This document shows, one piece after another, positions 53,538-61,045 of a DNA stretch of 64,000 bases (position 1 is its first letter; the number at the start of each line of letters is the position of its first letter). Below the pieces are notes generated by a model. The model worked only from the letters and a program-made list of their open reading frames with translations. It ran no database searches and had not been told where the DNA came from. The DNA is from Noviherbaspirillum malthae (lineage in GTDB: Bacteria > Pseudomonadota > Gammaproteobacteria > Burkholderiales > Burkholderiaceae_D). The position numbers and the translations under genes were made by a program. Where the stretch lies: the NCBI RefSeq assembly GCF_015352985.1, contig NZ_JACYXF010000002.1, positions 186,001 through 250,000 of the forward strand, written 5' to 3'.

Positions 53538-53583
53538 TCTTTTATTAAGACTGCTCATTGAATGGCCCACCACGGAGGAATTA

Positions 53584-53946
53584 ATGGCCCAGGAACTGGT
53601 TCTTGACAGCAAGTTGCAATCCACCAAAAGCCTCGCCTGGTGGCTGTATATCCTTCATGGCGTCAGCTTTCTGTTTTCGCTCGGCGCCTTTTCATGGATT
53701 CCGCTGATCATCAACTACATCAAGAAGGATGATGCGGCCGGCACCTTCGTGGAAAGCCATCACCGGTGGCAGATCCGTTCGTTCTGGTGGTATCTGTTCT
53801 GGATGGTGGTGGGCGGCATCCTGTTCATGACCGTGATCGGCATTCCCTTCGCCTGGCTGATCTGGACCGCCGCCTGGGTCTGGAAGGCCTATCGACTGAT
53901 CAAGGGTGTGCTGGACCTGAACGACAACAAGGCAATGAAAATCTAA
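53584..53946 (+). CDS. Small membrane protein, DUF4870-like
   Basis: A 120-residue protein with about three transmembrane segments: SLAWWLYILHGVSFLFSLGA, IPLIINYI and WWYLFWMVVGGILFMTVIGIPF. An FVESHHRWQIRSFWWYLF stretch is typical of DUF4870/Tic20-like proteins. A GGAGG site precedes the ATG at 53584; a longer frame overlaps serB and is rejected. Function is unknown. Confidence 0.8.
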   Translation: MAQELVLDSKLQSTKSLAWWLYILHGVSFLFSLGAFSWIPLIINYIKKDDAAGTFVESHHRWQIRSFWWYLFWMVVGGILFMTVIGIPFAWLIWTAAWVWKAYRLIKGVLDLNDNKAMKI

Positions 53947-54019
53947 TCCTTGCCCGTTCTCGCGGACGCCACGTCTGTTCCTGGCGCCCGCTTGTCTCAC
54001 CCATACCAGGCTCTTGCCC

Positions 54020-55207
54020 TTATGCGTTCAATGCCGCCAGGGCCTGCTCGATATCCGCAATCAGGTCCTCGGGATCTTCCAGGCCGATATTCAAACGCAC
54101 CAGAGTTCCGCTGCCTTTCCAGCCGCGGCGCATGCCTTGTATCCGGTAAGGCACGCAGAGGCTGTTCGCCCCTCCCCAGCTGAACCCGATCTTGAAGAGC
54201 TTGAGCGCATCCACGAAGGCATCGGTCTGCGCTTCCGTGTAGCGCTCATCAAACACCACGGAAAACAACCCGCCCGCGCCGGTGAAGTCGCGCTTCCAGA
54301 TCTCATGTCCGGGGCAATCCTCGAATGCGGGATGCAGTACGCGCTCGATTTCCGGCCGGTTCTTGATCCAGCCCGCGATCTTGCGTGCCGCAGCATCATG
54401 GGCGTCAAAGCGAAGCTTCATGCTTGGCAGGCCGCGCAGCACGAGATAGGCATCGTCCGCGCCGACGCCGTAGCCCAGGCGCATGTGCGCCGTTTCGATG
54501 CGATGCATCAGCGATGCATCGCGGGTGATGACCGCGCCCATCAGCACATCGGAGCCGCCCGACTGATACTTCGTCAATGCCTGCATCGCGATGTCGACGC
54601 CGTGATCGAAGGCGCGGAAAGCAATGCCGGCCGACCAGGTGTTGTCGATGGCGGTATGAATATCCTGCCCTGCCGCACGCCGGGCTTGAACCGCCTTGCA
54701 GATCGCCGGAATATCCGGCACTTCCATCGAGACCGAACCCGGCGCCTCGGTCCAGACCAGGCGGGTGTTCGGCTGGATAAGTTCCTCGATGCCGGCGCCA
54801 ATCAGCGGATCGTAGAAGCGAGCGGTGACGCCGAAATCCTGCGACAGCCAGCGCCCCAGTTCACGGTTCGGATTGTAGACATTGTCCGGCAGCAGTACGT
54901 CGTCGCCGGACTTGAGCAGTCCGAGGTCAACCATGGAAATCGCGGCAAGTCCGCTGGGCGCCAGCAGGCAGTGATTGCCGCCTTCGATTTCGGCAAGCCG
55001 GGCTTCCAGCGTGAAGGTAGTCGGCGTTCCGTGCAGGCCGTAGGTATAGGCGCTCTTGTCCTGCCAGTTGCGCGAGCGCATGGCGGCCACGTTCTTGAAC
55101 AGCACCGTCGAAGCATGGTGGATCGCGGTCGGAAACGCGCCGAAGCCTTCCGGCGCCTTGTAATCGGTATGGATCAACGTGGTTTGCAGCGACTTACGGT
55201 CTGACAC
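54020..55207 (-). CDS. metC: Cystathionine beta-lyase (Cys/Met metabolism PLP enzyme)
   Basis: A 395-residue PLP enzyme of the Cys/Met family. The PLP lysine lies at residue 213 in QALTKYQSGGSDVLMG, and AYTYGLHGTPTTFTLE and EAPGSVSMEVPDIPAI are typical of MetC. MetC cleaves cystathionine to homocysteine, pyruvate and ammonia in methionine synthesis. MetB-like gamma-synthases are less likely on motif grounds. The start is a GTG (VSDRKSLQTT) at 55207. It follows the small secreted-protein gene by 14 bp. Confidence 0.92.
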   Translation of the reverse strand: MSDRKSLQTTLIHTDYKAPEGFGAFPTAIHHASTVLFKNVAAMRSRNWQDKSAYTYGLHGTPTTFTLEARLAEIEGGNHCLLAPSGLAAISMVDLGLLKSGDDVLLPDNVYNPNRELGRWLSQDFGVTARFYDPLIGAGIEELIQPNTRLVWTEAPGSVSMEVPDIPAICKAVQARRAAGQDIHTAIDNTWSAGIAFRAFDHGVDIAMQALTKYQSGGSDVLMGAVITRDASLMHRIETAHMRLGYGVGADDAYLVLRGLPSMKLRFDAHDAAARKIAGWIKNRPEIERVLHPAFEDCPGHEIWKRDFTGAGGLFSVVFDERYTEAQTDAFVDALKLFKIGFSWGGANSLCVPYRIQGMRRGWKGSGTLVRLNIGLEDPEDLIADIEQALAALNA

Positions 55208-55221
55208 GCATGGCTCCCTGG

Positions 55222-55710
55222 TTATTGCTGTTTGTCCTGTCCGGACGGCCTGGCATTCTGGCCCGGACTGTTCTTTTCATCGGCACGAACGATGCGCAGG
55301 CTGAACGGCTTCTTGATCTGGCCGTCCGGCGACTGCCATTCTCCGCTCAGTGTTTCGCCGGCCAGCTTGCCGTCCCACTGGCCCGAGACGTCGGTCCCGT
55401 TCTCGGACTCTTCCATGAACACTTCCTGCCCTTCGATCTCGCCGGCGAGCAGCACCCGGTGCGACTTGCCGAACACGAAGTATTCGCCCTCGATGCCGTC
55501 CTCGGCCGGTTCCTTCGTACGCAGCGTCACCTGGATCTGCACATCGCCCAGCATGCCGCGCAGAGCAACCGGCTTCATGAACAATGCCTTGCCGGAAGCT
55601 TCCGCCCGCGCCGAGGATGCCGGCCCGCTGGCCGAGAACACCGGCGCCGCGGCAGTGGCCGCAACAAGCATGGCACCCGCAAACATGACCGCACCCAGAC
55701 GCCGCATCAT
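55222..55710 (-). CDS. Secreted or periplasmic protein of unknown function
   Basis: A 162-residue protein with a typical signal peptide ([26 protein letters not shown]). The mature part is one small beta-rich domain ([22 protein letters not shown], then [43 protein letters not shown]) and a Gln-rich tail. The Trp-Asp-Gly-Lys repeats suggest a beta-barrel like the calycins, but I do not recognise the family. Two consecutive ATGs at 55710 and 55707 overlap the rimO stop, so translation is coupled to rimO. Confidence 0.8.
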   Translation of the reverse strand: MMRRLGAVMFAGAMLVAATAAAPVFSASGPASSARAEASGKALFMKPVALRGMLGDVQIQVTLRTKEPAEDGIEGEYFVFGKSHRVLLAGEIEGQEVFMEESENGTDVSGQWDGKLAGETLSGEWQSPDGQIKKPFSLRIVRADEKNSPGQNARPSGQDKQQ

Positions 55711-57065
55711 GCCTCCGCCCACAGGTCGTGCGCATCTGCGGCGGTGACCTTCACCTCGACGAACTCGCCCACCTTGAGCTTGCGGTGCGGCTCATAGGGC
55801 GGCTTGACGTACACCACGCCATCGATTTCGGGCGCATCCGCCACCGAACGGCCGACGCCGCCGCTCGGACCGACTTCGTCCAGCAGGACGCGCAGCGTCT
55901 TGCCGACCTTGGCCTGCATGCGCTCCTTCGAAATCTCTTCCTGAAGCTCCATCACGCGCGCACGGCGCTCTTCGCGCACTTCCTCGGGCACGGGATTGGC
56001 CAGTTCGTTGGCGGTGGCGCCTTCCACCGGCGAATAGGAGAAGCAGCCGAGGCGGTCGATCCGGGCTTCCTTGAGGAAGTCCAGCAGGTACTCGAACTCA
56101 TCTTCCGTCTCGCCCGGAAAGCCGGCGATGAAGGTGGAGCGGATGGTCAGATCCGGGCACATCCTGCGCCATGCCTGGATGCGCTCGATGTTCTTTTCGC
56201 CGTTGGCCGGACGCTTCATGCGCTTGAGCACGTCGGGATGCGCATGCTGCAGCGGCACGTCGAGATAAGGCAATACCCTGCCCTCCGCCATCATCGGGAT
56301 GACGTCGTCGACATGCGGATAAGGATAGACATAATGCAGGCGGACCCAGGCGCCGTATTGCGCCGCCAGCTCGCCGAGCGCGCCGACCAGCTGGGTCATG
56401 TGCGTGCGCAGCGGCTTGCCGTTCCAGAAGCCGGTACGGAACTTGACGTCGACGCCATAGGCGCTGGTGTCCTGGGAAATCACCAGCAATTCCTTGACGC
56501 CGGCCTTGAACAGGTTTTCCGCTTCGAGCATCACGTCCGCGACCGGGCGCGATACCAGGTCGCCGCGCATCGAGGGAATGATGCAGAAGCTGCAGCGGTG
56601 GTTGCAGCCTTCGGAAATCTTCAGATAGGCATAATGCTTGGGCGTCAGCTTCACGCCCTGCGCCGGCACCAGGTCGACGAAAGGATCATGCGGCTTGGGC
56701 AGGTGCTTGTGCACGGCGGCCATGACCTCGCCCACTGCGTGGGGGCCGGTGACTTCCAGGACCTTCGGGTGCACGGACTGGATGATGTCGTTGCCGGCGG
56801 CATCCTTCTTCGCGCCCAGGCAGCCGGTGACGATGACCTTGCCGTTTTCGTTCAGCGCTTCGCCGATGGCGTCCAGCGATTCCTGGACGGCGGCGTCGAT
56901 GAAGCCGCAGGTGTTGACGATGACCAGATCGGCGCCGTCATAGGACTTGGCCGTATCGTAGCCTTCGGCGCGCAGCTGGGTGAGAATTTGTTCGGAGTCG
57001 ACGAGCGCCTTGGGGCAGCCGAGCGAGACGAAGCCGACTTTGGGAGAGGGAGAAGCGTTGGACAT
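55707..57065 (-). CDS. rimO: Ribosomal protein S12 methylthiotransferase
   Basis: RimO is a radical-SAM enzyme that adds a methylthio group to an Asp of ribosomal protein S12. The 452-residue protein has an N-terminal UPF0004 domain with three cysteines ([36 protein letters not shown]), the radical-SAM motif [13 protein letters not shown], and a C-terminal TRAM domain. Downstream context (secreted protein, metC) is normal. Upstream is a group II intron ending 19 nt before the ATG, and no Shine-Dalgarno sequence is visible in those 19 nt. Confidence 0.96.
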   Translation of the reverse strand: MSNASPSPKVGFVSLGCPKALVDSEQILTQLRAEGYDTAKSYDGADLVIVNTCGFIDAAVQESLDAIGEALNENGKVIVTGCLGAKKDAAGNDIIQSVHPKVLEVTGPHAVGEVMAAVHKHLPKPHDPFVDLVPAQGVKLTPKHYAYLKISEGCNHRCSFCIIPSMRGDLVSRPVADVMLEAENLFKAGVKELLVISQDTSAYGVDVKFRTGFWNGKPLRTHMTQLVGALGELAAQYGAWVRLHYVYPYPHVDDVIPMMAEGRVLPYLDVPLQHAHPDVLKRMKRPANGEKNIERIQAWRRMCPDLTIRSTFIAGFPGETEDEFEYLLDFLKEARIDRLGCFSYSPVEGATANELANPVPEEVREERRARVMELQEEISKERMQAKVGKTLRVLLDEVGPSGGVGRSVADAPEIDGVVYVKPPYEPHRKLKVGEFVEVKVTAADAHDLWAEA

Positions 57066-57126
57066 GGCAGAATGGGATACAAAGGTAGGGTAGGAAGGGT
57101 CTGTTGCCAGAACCCCTCCCCCCTAA

Positions 57127-57160
57127 GAACCGTGCGTGCGACTTTCATCGCACACGGCTC
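57127..57160 (-). ncRNA. Group II intron domain V (catalytic hairpin)
   Basis: The 34-nt minus-strand hairpin begins GAGCCG and ends CGGTTC, with a GAAA-type tetraloop (GATGAAAGTC). The AGC triad at positions 2-4 is the catalytic signature of group II introns. Domain VI begins a few bases later. The stop codon of the intron ORF lies 17 nt upstream. Confidence 0.9.
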
Positions 57161-57177
57161 AAGCACAATAAAAGTTC

Positions 57178-58878
57178 TTACATAAGAACCGGTTTCACAA
57201 CATGCAAACTTAGTGCATGCACTTGGTGGTGACAGTTAGGGTGCAATAATACGCGATTTCCTAAAGAGTCCGACCCTCCAGCCACACGGTACACAATGTG
57301 GTGGTCATGCCAGCCGGTCTCCACGTCCATCTCGTATCCACAGAGCGCGCACAAGCCGCGTTGGTCAGCGTAGAGTTTTGCCCACTCTTTCCGATAAGCC
57401 ATGTTTTTCAACATACGTTTCATCCGGAGGGTTTCCCCATATTCTTCCCATTGCGGATCATAAGGATGGTATTTCCCGTCCATTCTGTCGTGCCGCACTA
57501 TGCGTGTACTCGCGAGCGAATACAATTCCATCACACCTTGCTTGCCATCGATTTCCACATCTGCGGCAAAGACCCAATTTCGGTTGCCTATTGACCGCCA
57601 ATATTTCTGGCGAATCCATTCGGCATTCTTCCTCGGGTGTCTACGCATTGCCCATCGCTTAAGCCGCCAAAATAGCAGATGGTCCATGCGTGAGAATGCC
57701 TGCTTAGCAACGATGGGATGATGGTATTGCGCCCATCCTCGTAACATCGGATTCAGCACTCGAATAAGGTCCTCCTGCTTACTCCCGACATAGTCGCCGA
57801 TGACCTTTCTTACCTTGTCATAGAACGCTTTCACGTTTTTCTGACTTGGCTTAATCAGGAGCTTCCCGTTGTACTTGCGAAAACTCCATCCCAGAAAGTC
57901 AAACCCTTGGTCGATATGGACGATGCGAGTCTTGGTTTGGGATAGTCGCAAGCCCCGCTCTGCAAGGAATGCTTCTATCCACGGCCGGATTTCAGTTTCG
58001 AGTAGCTCTTGTGAAGCACCTCGAACCACAAAATCGTCGGCATACCGTACGACGCCGACCTTCAGCGTCCTAGTCTTCACGACACCGTACTTCTTCTTCA
58101 AATGACGGATCAGTTCGGTTTCCAGACCATTCAGCGTCCAATTCGCCAATGCAGGGCTAATGATTCCGCCCTGAGGCGTTCCCGCAGTGGTTGCTAGCAA
58201 ATGCTTCTTGTCGACCACCCCGGATTTCAGCCACTTCCGAAGGACCGTCTTATCCATGCGGATATGTTTGATCATCCAGTCGTGGTTGATGTTGTCGAAA
58301 AAGCCTTCGATGTCTGCATCCAAGATCCATTGTGCTGACAGCTTCTGGGACAGGGATACAAACAGATGACTCATAGCGTCGTGGGTAGAGCGGTTTCTAC
58401 GGAATCCGTAAGAATTGATATCGCTCTCCGTTTCCAGAACCGGGTCGAGAGCCAGCAGATACAACGCCTGCATGGCTCTGTCTCGCATGGTTGGAATGCC
58501 CAGAGGACGTTCCTTCCCATTCGGTTTGGGAATATAGACCCTCCGTAGCGGAAGAGGCCTATACCGACGCTTCGACAACGTCGCAATTGCGGCAAATTTC
58601 TGGGCTGGTGTGTCCCATAACTGCCGATCGACTCCGGCGGTACGTTTGCCTTGGTTTTCTGTCACTCGTTTGACCGCCAAGGCTCTGGCAGAAAACGAGC
58701 GGGTCAGCCACCGTTGCAGTGATTTCACTCTGCGCCAGTCGCTTTCCTGTGTTGCCTTCGTTAGTCGAGTCTGCATGGCTCTCACATTCCGCTGAATGAG
58801 CTGCCAATTTATGGCTGCCCACTCAACAGGAACGTGTGAGGACGCAGAATCGATCTGGTTGCTATCGATTACTCTCAT
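57178..58878 (-). CDS. ltrA: Group II intron reverse transcriptase/maturase with HNH endonuclease
   Basis: A 566-residue LtrA-type protein. The reverse transcriptase core is complete: RPLGIPTMRDRAMQALYLLALDPVLE, GFRRNRSTHDA, DADIEGFFDNI, GTPQGGIISPALAN and the catalytic YADD at 289-292. The maturase domain X (GWAQYHHPIVAKQAF) follows. The C-terminus has an HNH endonuclease (CALCGYEMD, DHHIVYRVAGG, NRVLLHPNCH) near residues 508-555. I chose the ATG at 58878 (MRVIDSNQID); a longer frame upstream runs through the intron RNA domains. It is intact, so splicing and mobility are plausible. Confidence 0.93.
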   Translation of the reverse strand: MRVIDSNQIDSASSHVPVEWAAINWQLIQRNVRAMQTRLTKATQESDWRRVKSLQRWLTRSFSARALAVKRVTENQGKRTAGVDRQLWDTPAQKFAAIATLSKRRYRPLPLRRVYIPKPNGKERPLGIPTMRDRAMQALYLLALDPVLETESDINSYGFRRNRSTHDAMSHLFVSLSQKLSAQWILDADIEGFFDNINHDWMIKHIRMDKTVLRKWLKSGVVDKKHLLATTAGTPQGGIISPALANWTLNGLETELIRHLKKKYGVVKTRTLKVGVVRYADDFVVRGASQELLETEIRPWIEAFLAERGLRLSQTKTRIVHIDQGFDFLGWSFRKYNGKLLIKPSQKNVKAFYDKVRKVIGDYVGSKQEDLIRVLNPMLRGWAQYHHPIVAKQAFSRMDHLLFWRLKRWAMRRHPRKNAEWIRQKYWRSIGNRNWVFAADVEIDGKQGVMELYSLASTRIVRHDRMDGKYHPYDPQWEEYGETLRMKRMLKNMAYRKEWAKLYADQRGLCALCGYEMDVETGWHDHHIVYRVAGGSDSLGNRVLLHPNCHHQVHALSLHVVKPVLM

Positions 58879-59521
58879 TGCTGACCTCGGTAATGAGACC
58901 CACCGAAGACACAACTCTGCCCCGGAGGGAAGAATTGCATCCCTTCGGGGCGTTGATGAATGATTACTTTGCCTATGCGGTCGATAACGACCATTGCACC
59001 AGATGGAAGTGGGCACGTTTTCACGTTGAGCCAAATTTTGAAGCCCTATTCCCGCCATTACAGCAAGACATTCGCTTTTTCCATCCTCCCATACCCGCTC
59101 CGCCATGGGCTTTCCTTACGGTCAGCTTGCCTTGCTAGAAGGCGGCGAGTCGGGTTTACCACGTTTCCTGCGATGCCGACGCATCTTGACTTCGATACGA
59201 CTAGCCAGGTAGAGCCTGACTCTCCTCCGGTGGTCATATGACGACGTATCCCTAGATTCGACAGAGATAACCGACCACGTCCCATTTTGGGTAGGGCCCT
59301 AGCAGCTTCAGCCCGTCAATAGTCACGAAGGTTCAAACGTCAGTTCACTTATGTTGCTCGTTTGGCACTTGCCTAGCCTCTTAACCGCCGTGCTGCTAGC
59401 AGTTTCCGCTCCGTCCATTTGCATGAAAAGAACGCCATTTGATGGGAGTACATTGTTCTCGGAGCTTCGCACCCCTTCATTACTGAAGACGCACGTCCGA
59501 GTAGGCAACGAGCGGTCGCAC

Positions 59522-60136
59522 GCTCGGTCGTGGCACGATTCCTAACTAGGAAGAACGCGCACGACAAGGCATCGCAGAACTTCTCGCGATCTAGATTTGC
59601 AACTTTCCTGTTGAGCCGATGGCTCGCCTCTGGGTTCCTCCGGTAAGAGAAATCCATGCTTCAAAATTATTAGGATAGATTTTGTCGCGTAAAGGCAACA
59701 CGTTGCTCGTCTTGTGAACAGAGATTACGTAGGAGAGCCCGAAAAGCTGCAGAAAATTCTGGCATTTTCGAGTCCCGGAATAATCCCTTGGGAGCATTAT
59801 GTTGGTTGAGCTTTTTTAGTTGCGCTGGACGCACCTAGAGAGCCGGTGGGAGCAGCCATTTTAAGAAATCTACGAGATCTTAAAAGAATCAAGGCTCTAC
59901 CCACATGTTTGCAGGAGGTGTTGCACGGCAGTTGGACTGCCGGAGCATTGCTTTATTTGCCGCAGGGCGGCGATCGCGACACACGTGTCGCACCGAATCC
60001 GCTATTGTACCCTCCACGGACAATTTCCCGGTGCCAGCAGGCACGCCGGTGTGCCTGGATTGCCTGCCAACATTGGCTTGCCTGCTTGTCGACTTGCCTG
60101 CCGGACAAGCCGGCATGGCGAGCCGGCGATATGGAC
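59522..60136. other. AT-richer unassigned region between the intron and phaR
   Basis: This 615-bp region has no gene I can support. Its left part, to about 59900, is visibly AT-richer than the rest of the window and holds a perfect 6+2+6 palindrome, TTCCTAACTAGGAA, at 59539-59552, close to the intron insertion point. Two open frames of 60-70 codons exist but resemble nothing I know. The right part (60001-60136) is GC-rich with a 7-bp hairpin (60038-60057), three copies of TTGCCTGC (60060, 60078, 60094) and a CCGG/CCGG stem near 60102-60114; some of this may end the phaR transcript. Confidence 0.5.
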
Positions 60137-60697
60137 TTATTTCTTGTTCTTGTCGGTCGGCGGTACGAACGGGAAATTGCCGAACATGTTCTTGGTCTGG
60201 TTCTGCATCTGATCCTGCATCTGCAGGAACAGGTTCTTGCTCTGCTCGATGTAGTTGCTCATCATGCCTTGCATCATCGGGCCCTGCACGTTCATGAACT
60301 GCGTCCACATTTCCTGGCTGAACGGCTTGCCTTCGTAGAAACCCTTGGAGCTTTCGGCGAGCTTGTTCTGAATATCGATAAAGGCCTGGATGTTCTTCTC
60401 AAGATACGAACCCATCATGCCCTGCATCGCATGGCCGTAGTAGCGAATGATCTGCGACAGCGCCCCGCTGGAGAACATCGGCGTGCCGTTGGCTTCCTCT
60501 TCAAGAATGATCTGCAGCAGGATGCTGCGAGTCAGGTCCTCCTCGGTCTTTGCATCGACAACAGTAAATTCCTCGTTATCAAGCACGAGTTGCTTGACGT
60601 CGGCAAGCGTGATGTAGGAGCTCGTTTGGGTGTCGTACAGACGGCGGTTCGGATACTTCTTAATCAGGCGCTCGGATAGCTTTTTTGCACTGTTCAT
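60137..60697 (-). CDS. phaR: Polyhydroxyalkanoate synthesis repressor PhaR
   Basis: PhaR binds DNA and PHB granules and represses phasin and PHB genes when polymer is absent. The 186-residue protein has the N-terminal PHB/PHA accumulation regulator DNA-binding domain (LIKKYPNRRLYDTQTSSYITLADVKQLV) and two PHB_acc repeats (IIRYYGHAMQGMMGSYLEKN and NVQGPMMQGMMSNYIEQSKN). A Met/Gln-rich C-terminal half and FGNFPFVPPTDKNKK tail follow. It lies 348 bp downstream of phaC, beyond a strong hairpin, so it is probably transcribed separately. Confidence 0.96.
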   Translation of the reverse strand: MNSAKKLSERLIKKYPNRRLYDTQTSSYITLADVKQLVLDNEEFTVVDAKTEEDLTRSILLQIILEEEANGTPMFSSGALSQIIRYYGHAMQGMMGSYLEKNIQAFIDIQNKLAESSKGFYEGKPFSQEMWTQFMNVQGPMMQGMMSNYIEQSKNLFLQMQDQMQNQTKNMFGNFPFVPPTDKNKK

Positions 60698-61045
60698 TGA
60701 ATATTCCAGTTTTTGCGTCGCAACGCGTCAATGCCGTTTCTTTAATAAAGCGAACAGGCGTTCGCTGTCTCCGTTTTTTATTATAGTGCGAAAAAACAAA
60801 GCTTTAGCCAAGTATTTCCAACTGCCTATGGCTTTATTGCAATGCGTTTGAGCAAAATCGCATCCCAATATCAATGAAGCGCCGCAGCAATGTACGACTC
60901 CATACACTGCATGAACTTGATCATTGCTTGTGAGATGGATTACGAAAATAGGATCACCGGACCGCAGCAATGGTGCTGCGGTCCGGTGATCCATGATCGG
61001 AGCGCCCGGCTACTCACCGGGCGTGCAAGATGCAGCCGGATGCAG
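60698..61045. other. Intergenic region between phaC and phaR
   Basis: No gene is present. The region holds the phaC terminator hairpin (60951-60992) and, closer to phaR, an AT-rich tract that should contain the phaR promoter. I could not assign its hexamers. Confidence 0.5.
60944..60992 (-). terminator. Long perfect hairpin, terminator of phaC
   Basis: A perfect 19-bp stem (60951-60969 with 60974-60992) closes a 4-nt loop. On the minus strand it is followed by TATTTTC, a U-rich tail. It lies 53 bp after the phaC stop and should end the phaC transcript. Confidence 0.8.

Larger units (their letters stand above)
57085..59521 (-). mobile_element. Group II intron with reverse transcriptase/maturase ORF
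   Basis: The element reads on the minus strand. The 3' end is well marked. A 34-nt domain V (57127-57160) and domain VI (57085-57122) follow the ORF stop closely. Domain VI has a bulged A at 57091, seven bases from an AC end at 57085. The 5' end is inferred at 59521, where the strand reads GTGCGACC. Bases just upstream, CCACGA and CCGAGC, fit as IBS2 and IBS1 to TCGTG (59324-59328) and GGTCGG-like (near 59270-59275) sequences in the right order. Other GTGCG sites at 59494 and 59472 are alternatives. The RNA part upstream of the ORF is about 640 nt. Confidence 0.85.

Noticed and set aside
59461-59494. Alternative intron 5' ends at GTGCG sites 59472 and 59494
   Set aside because: At 59472 the possible EBS1 and EBS2 matches are in the wrong order or too close together, and 59494 shows no match. 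The 59521 site pairs better, but this remains inferential.
59373-59657. A 94-codon minus-strand frame spanning the inferred intron 5' end
   Set aside because: Its right half lies inside the intron RNA domain I, so it is not a credible host gene. It looks like a chance frame across the junction.
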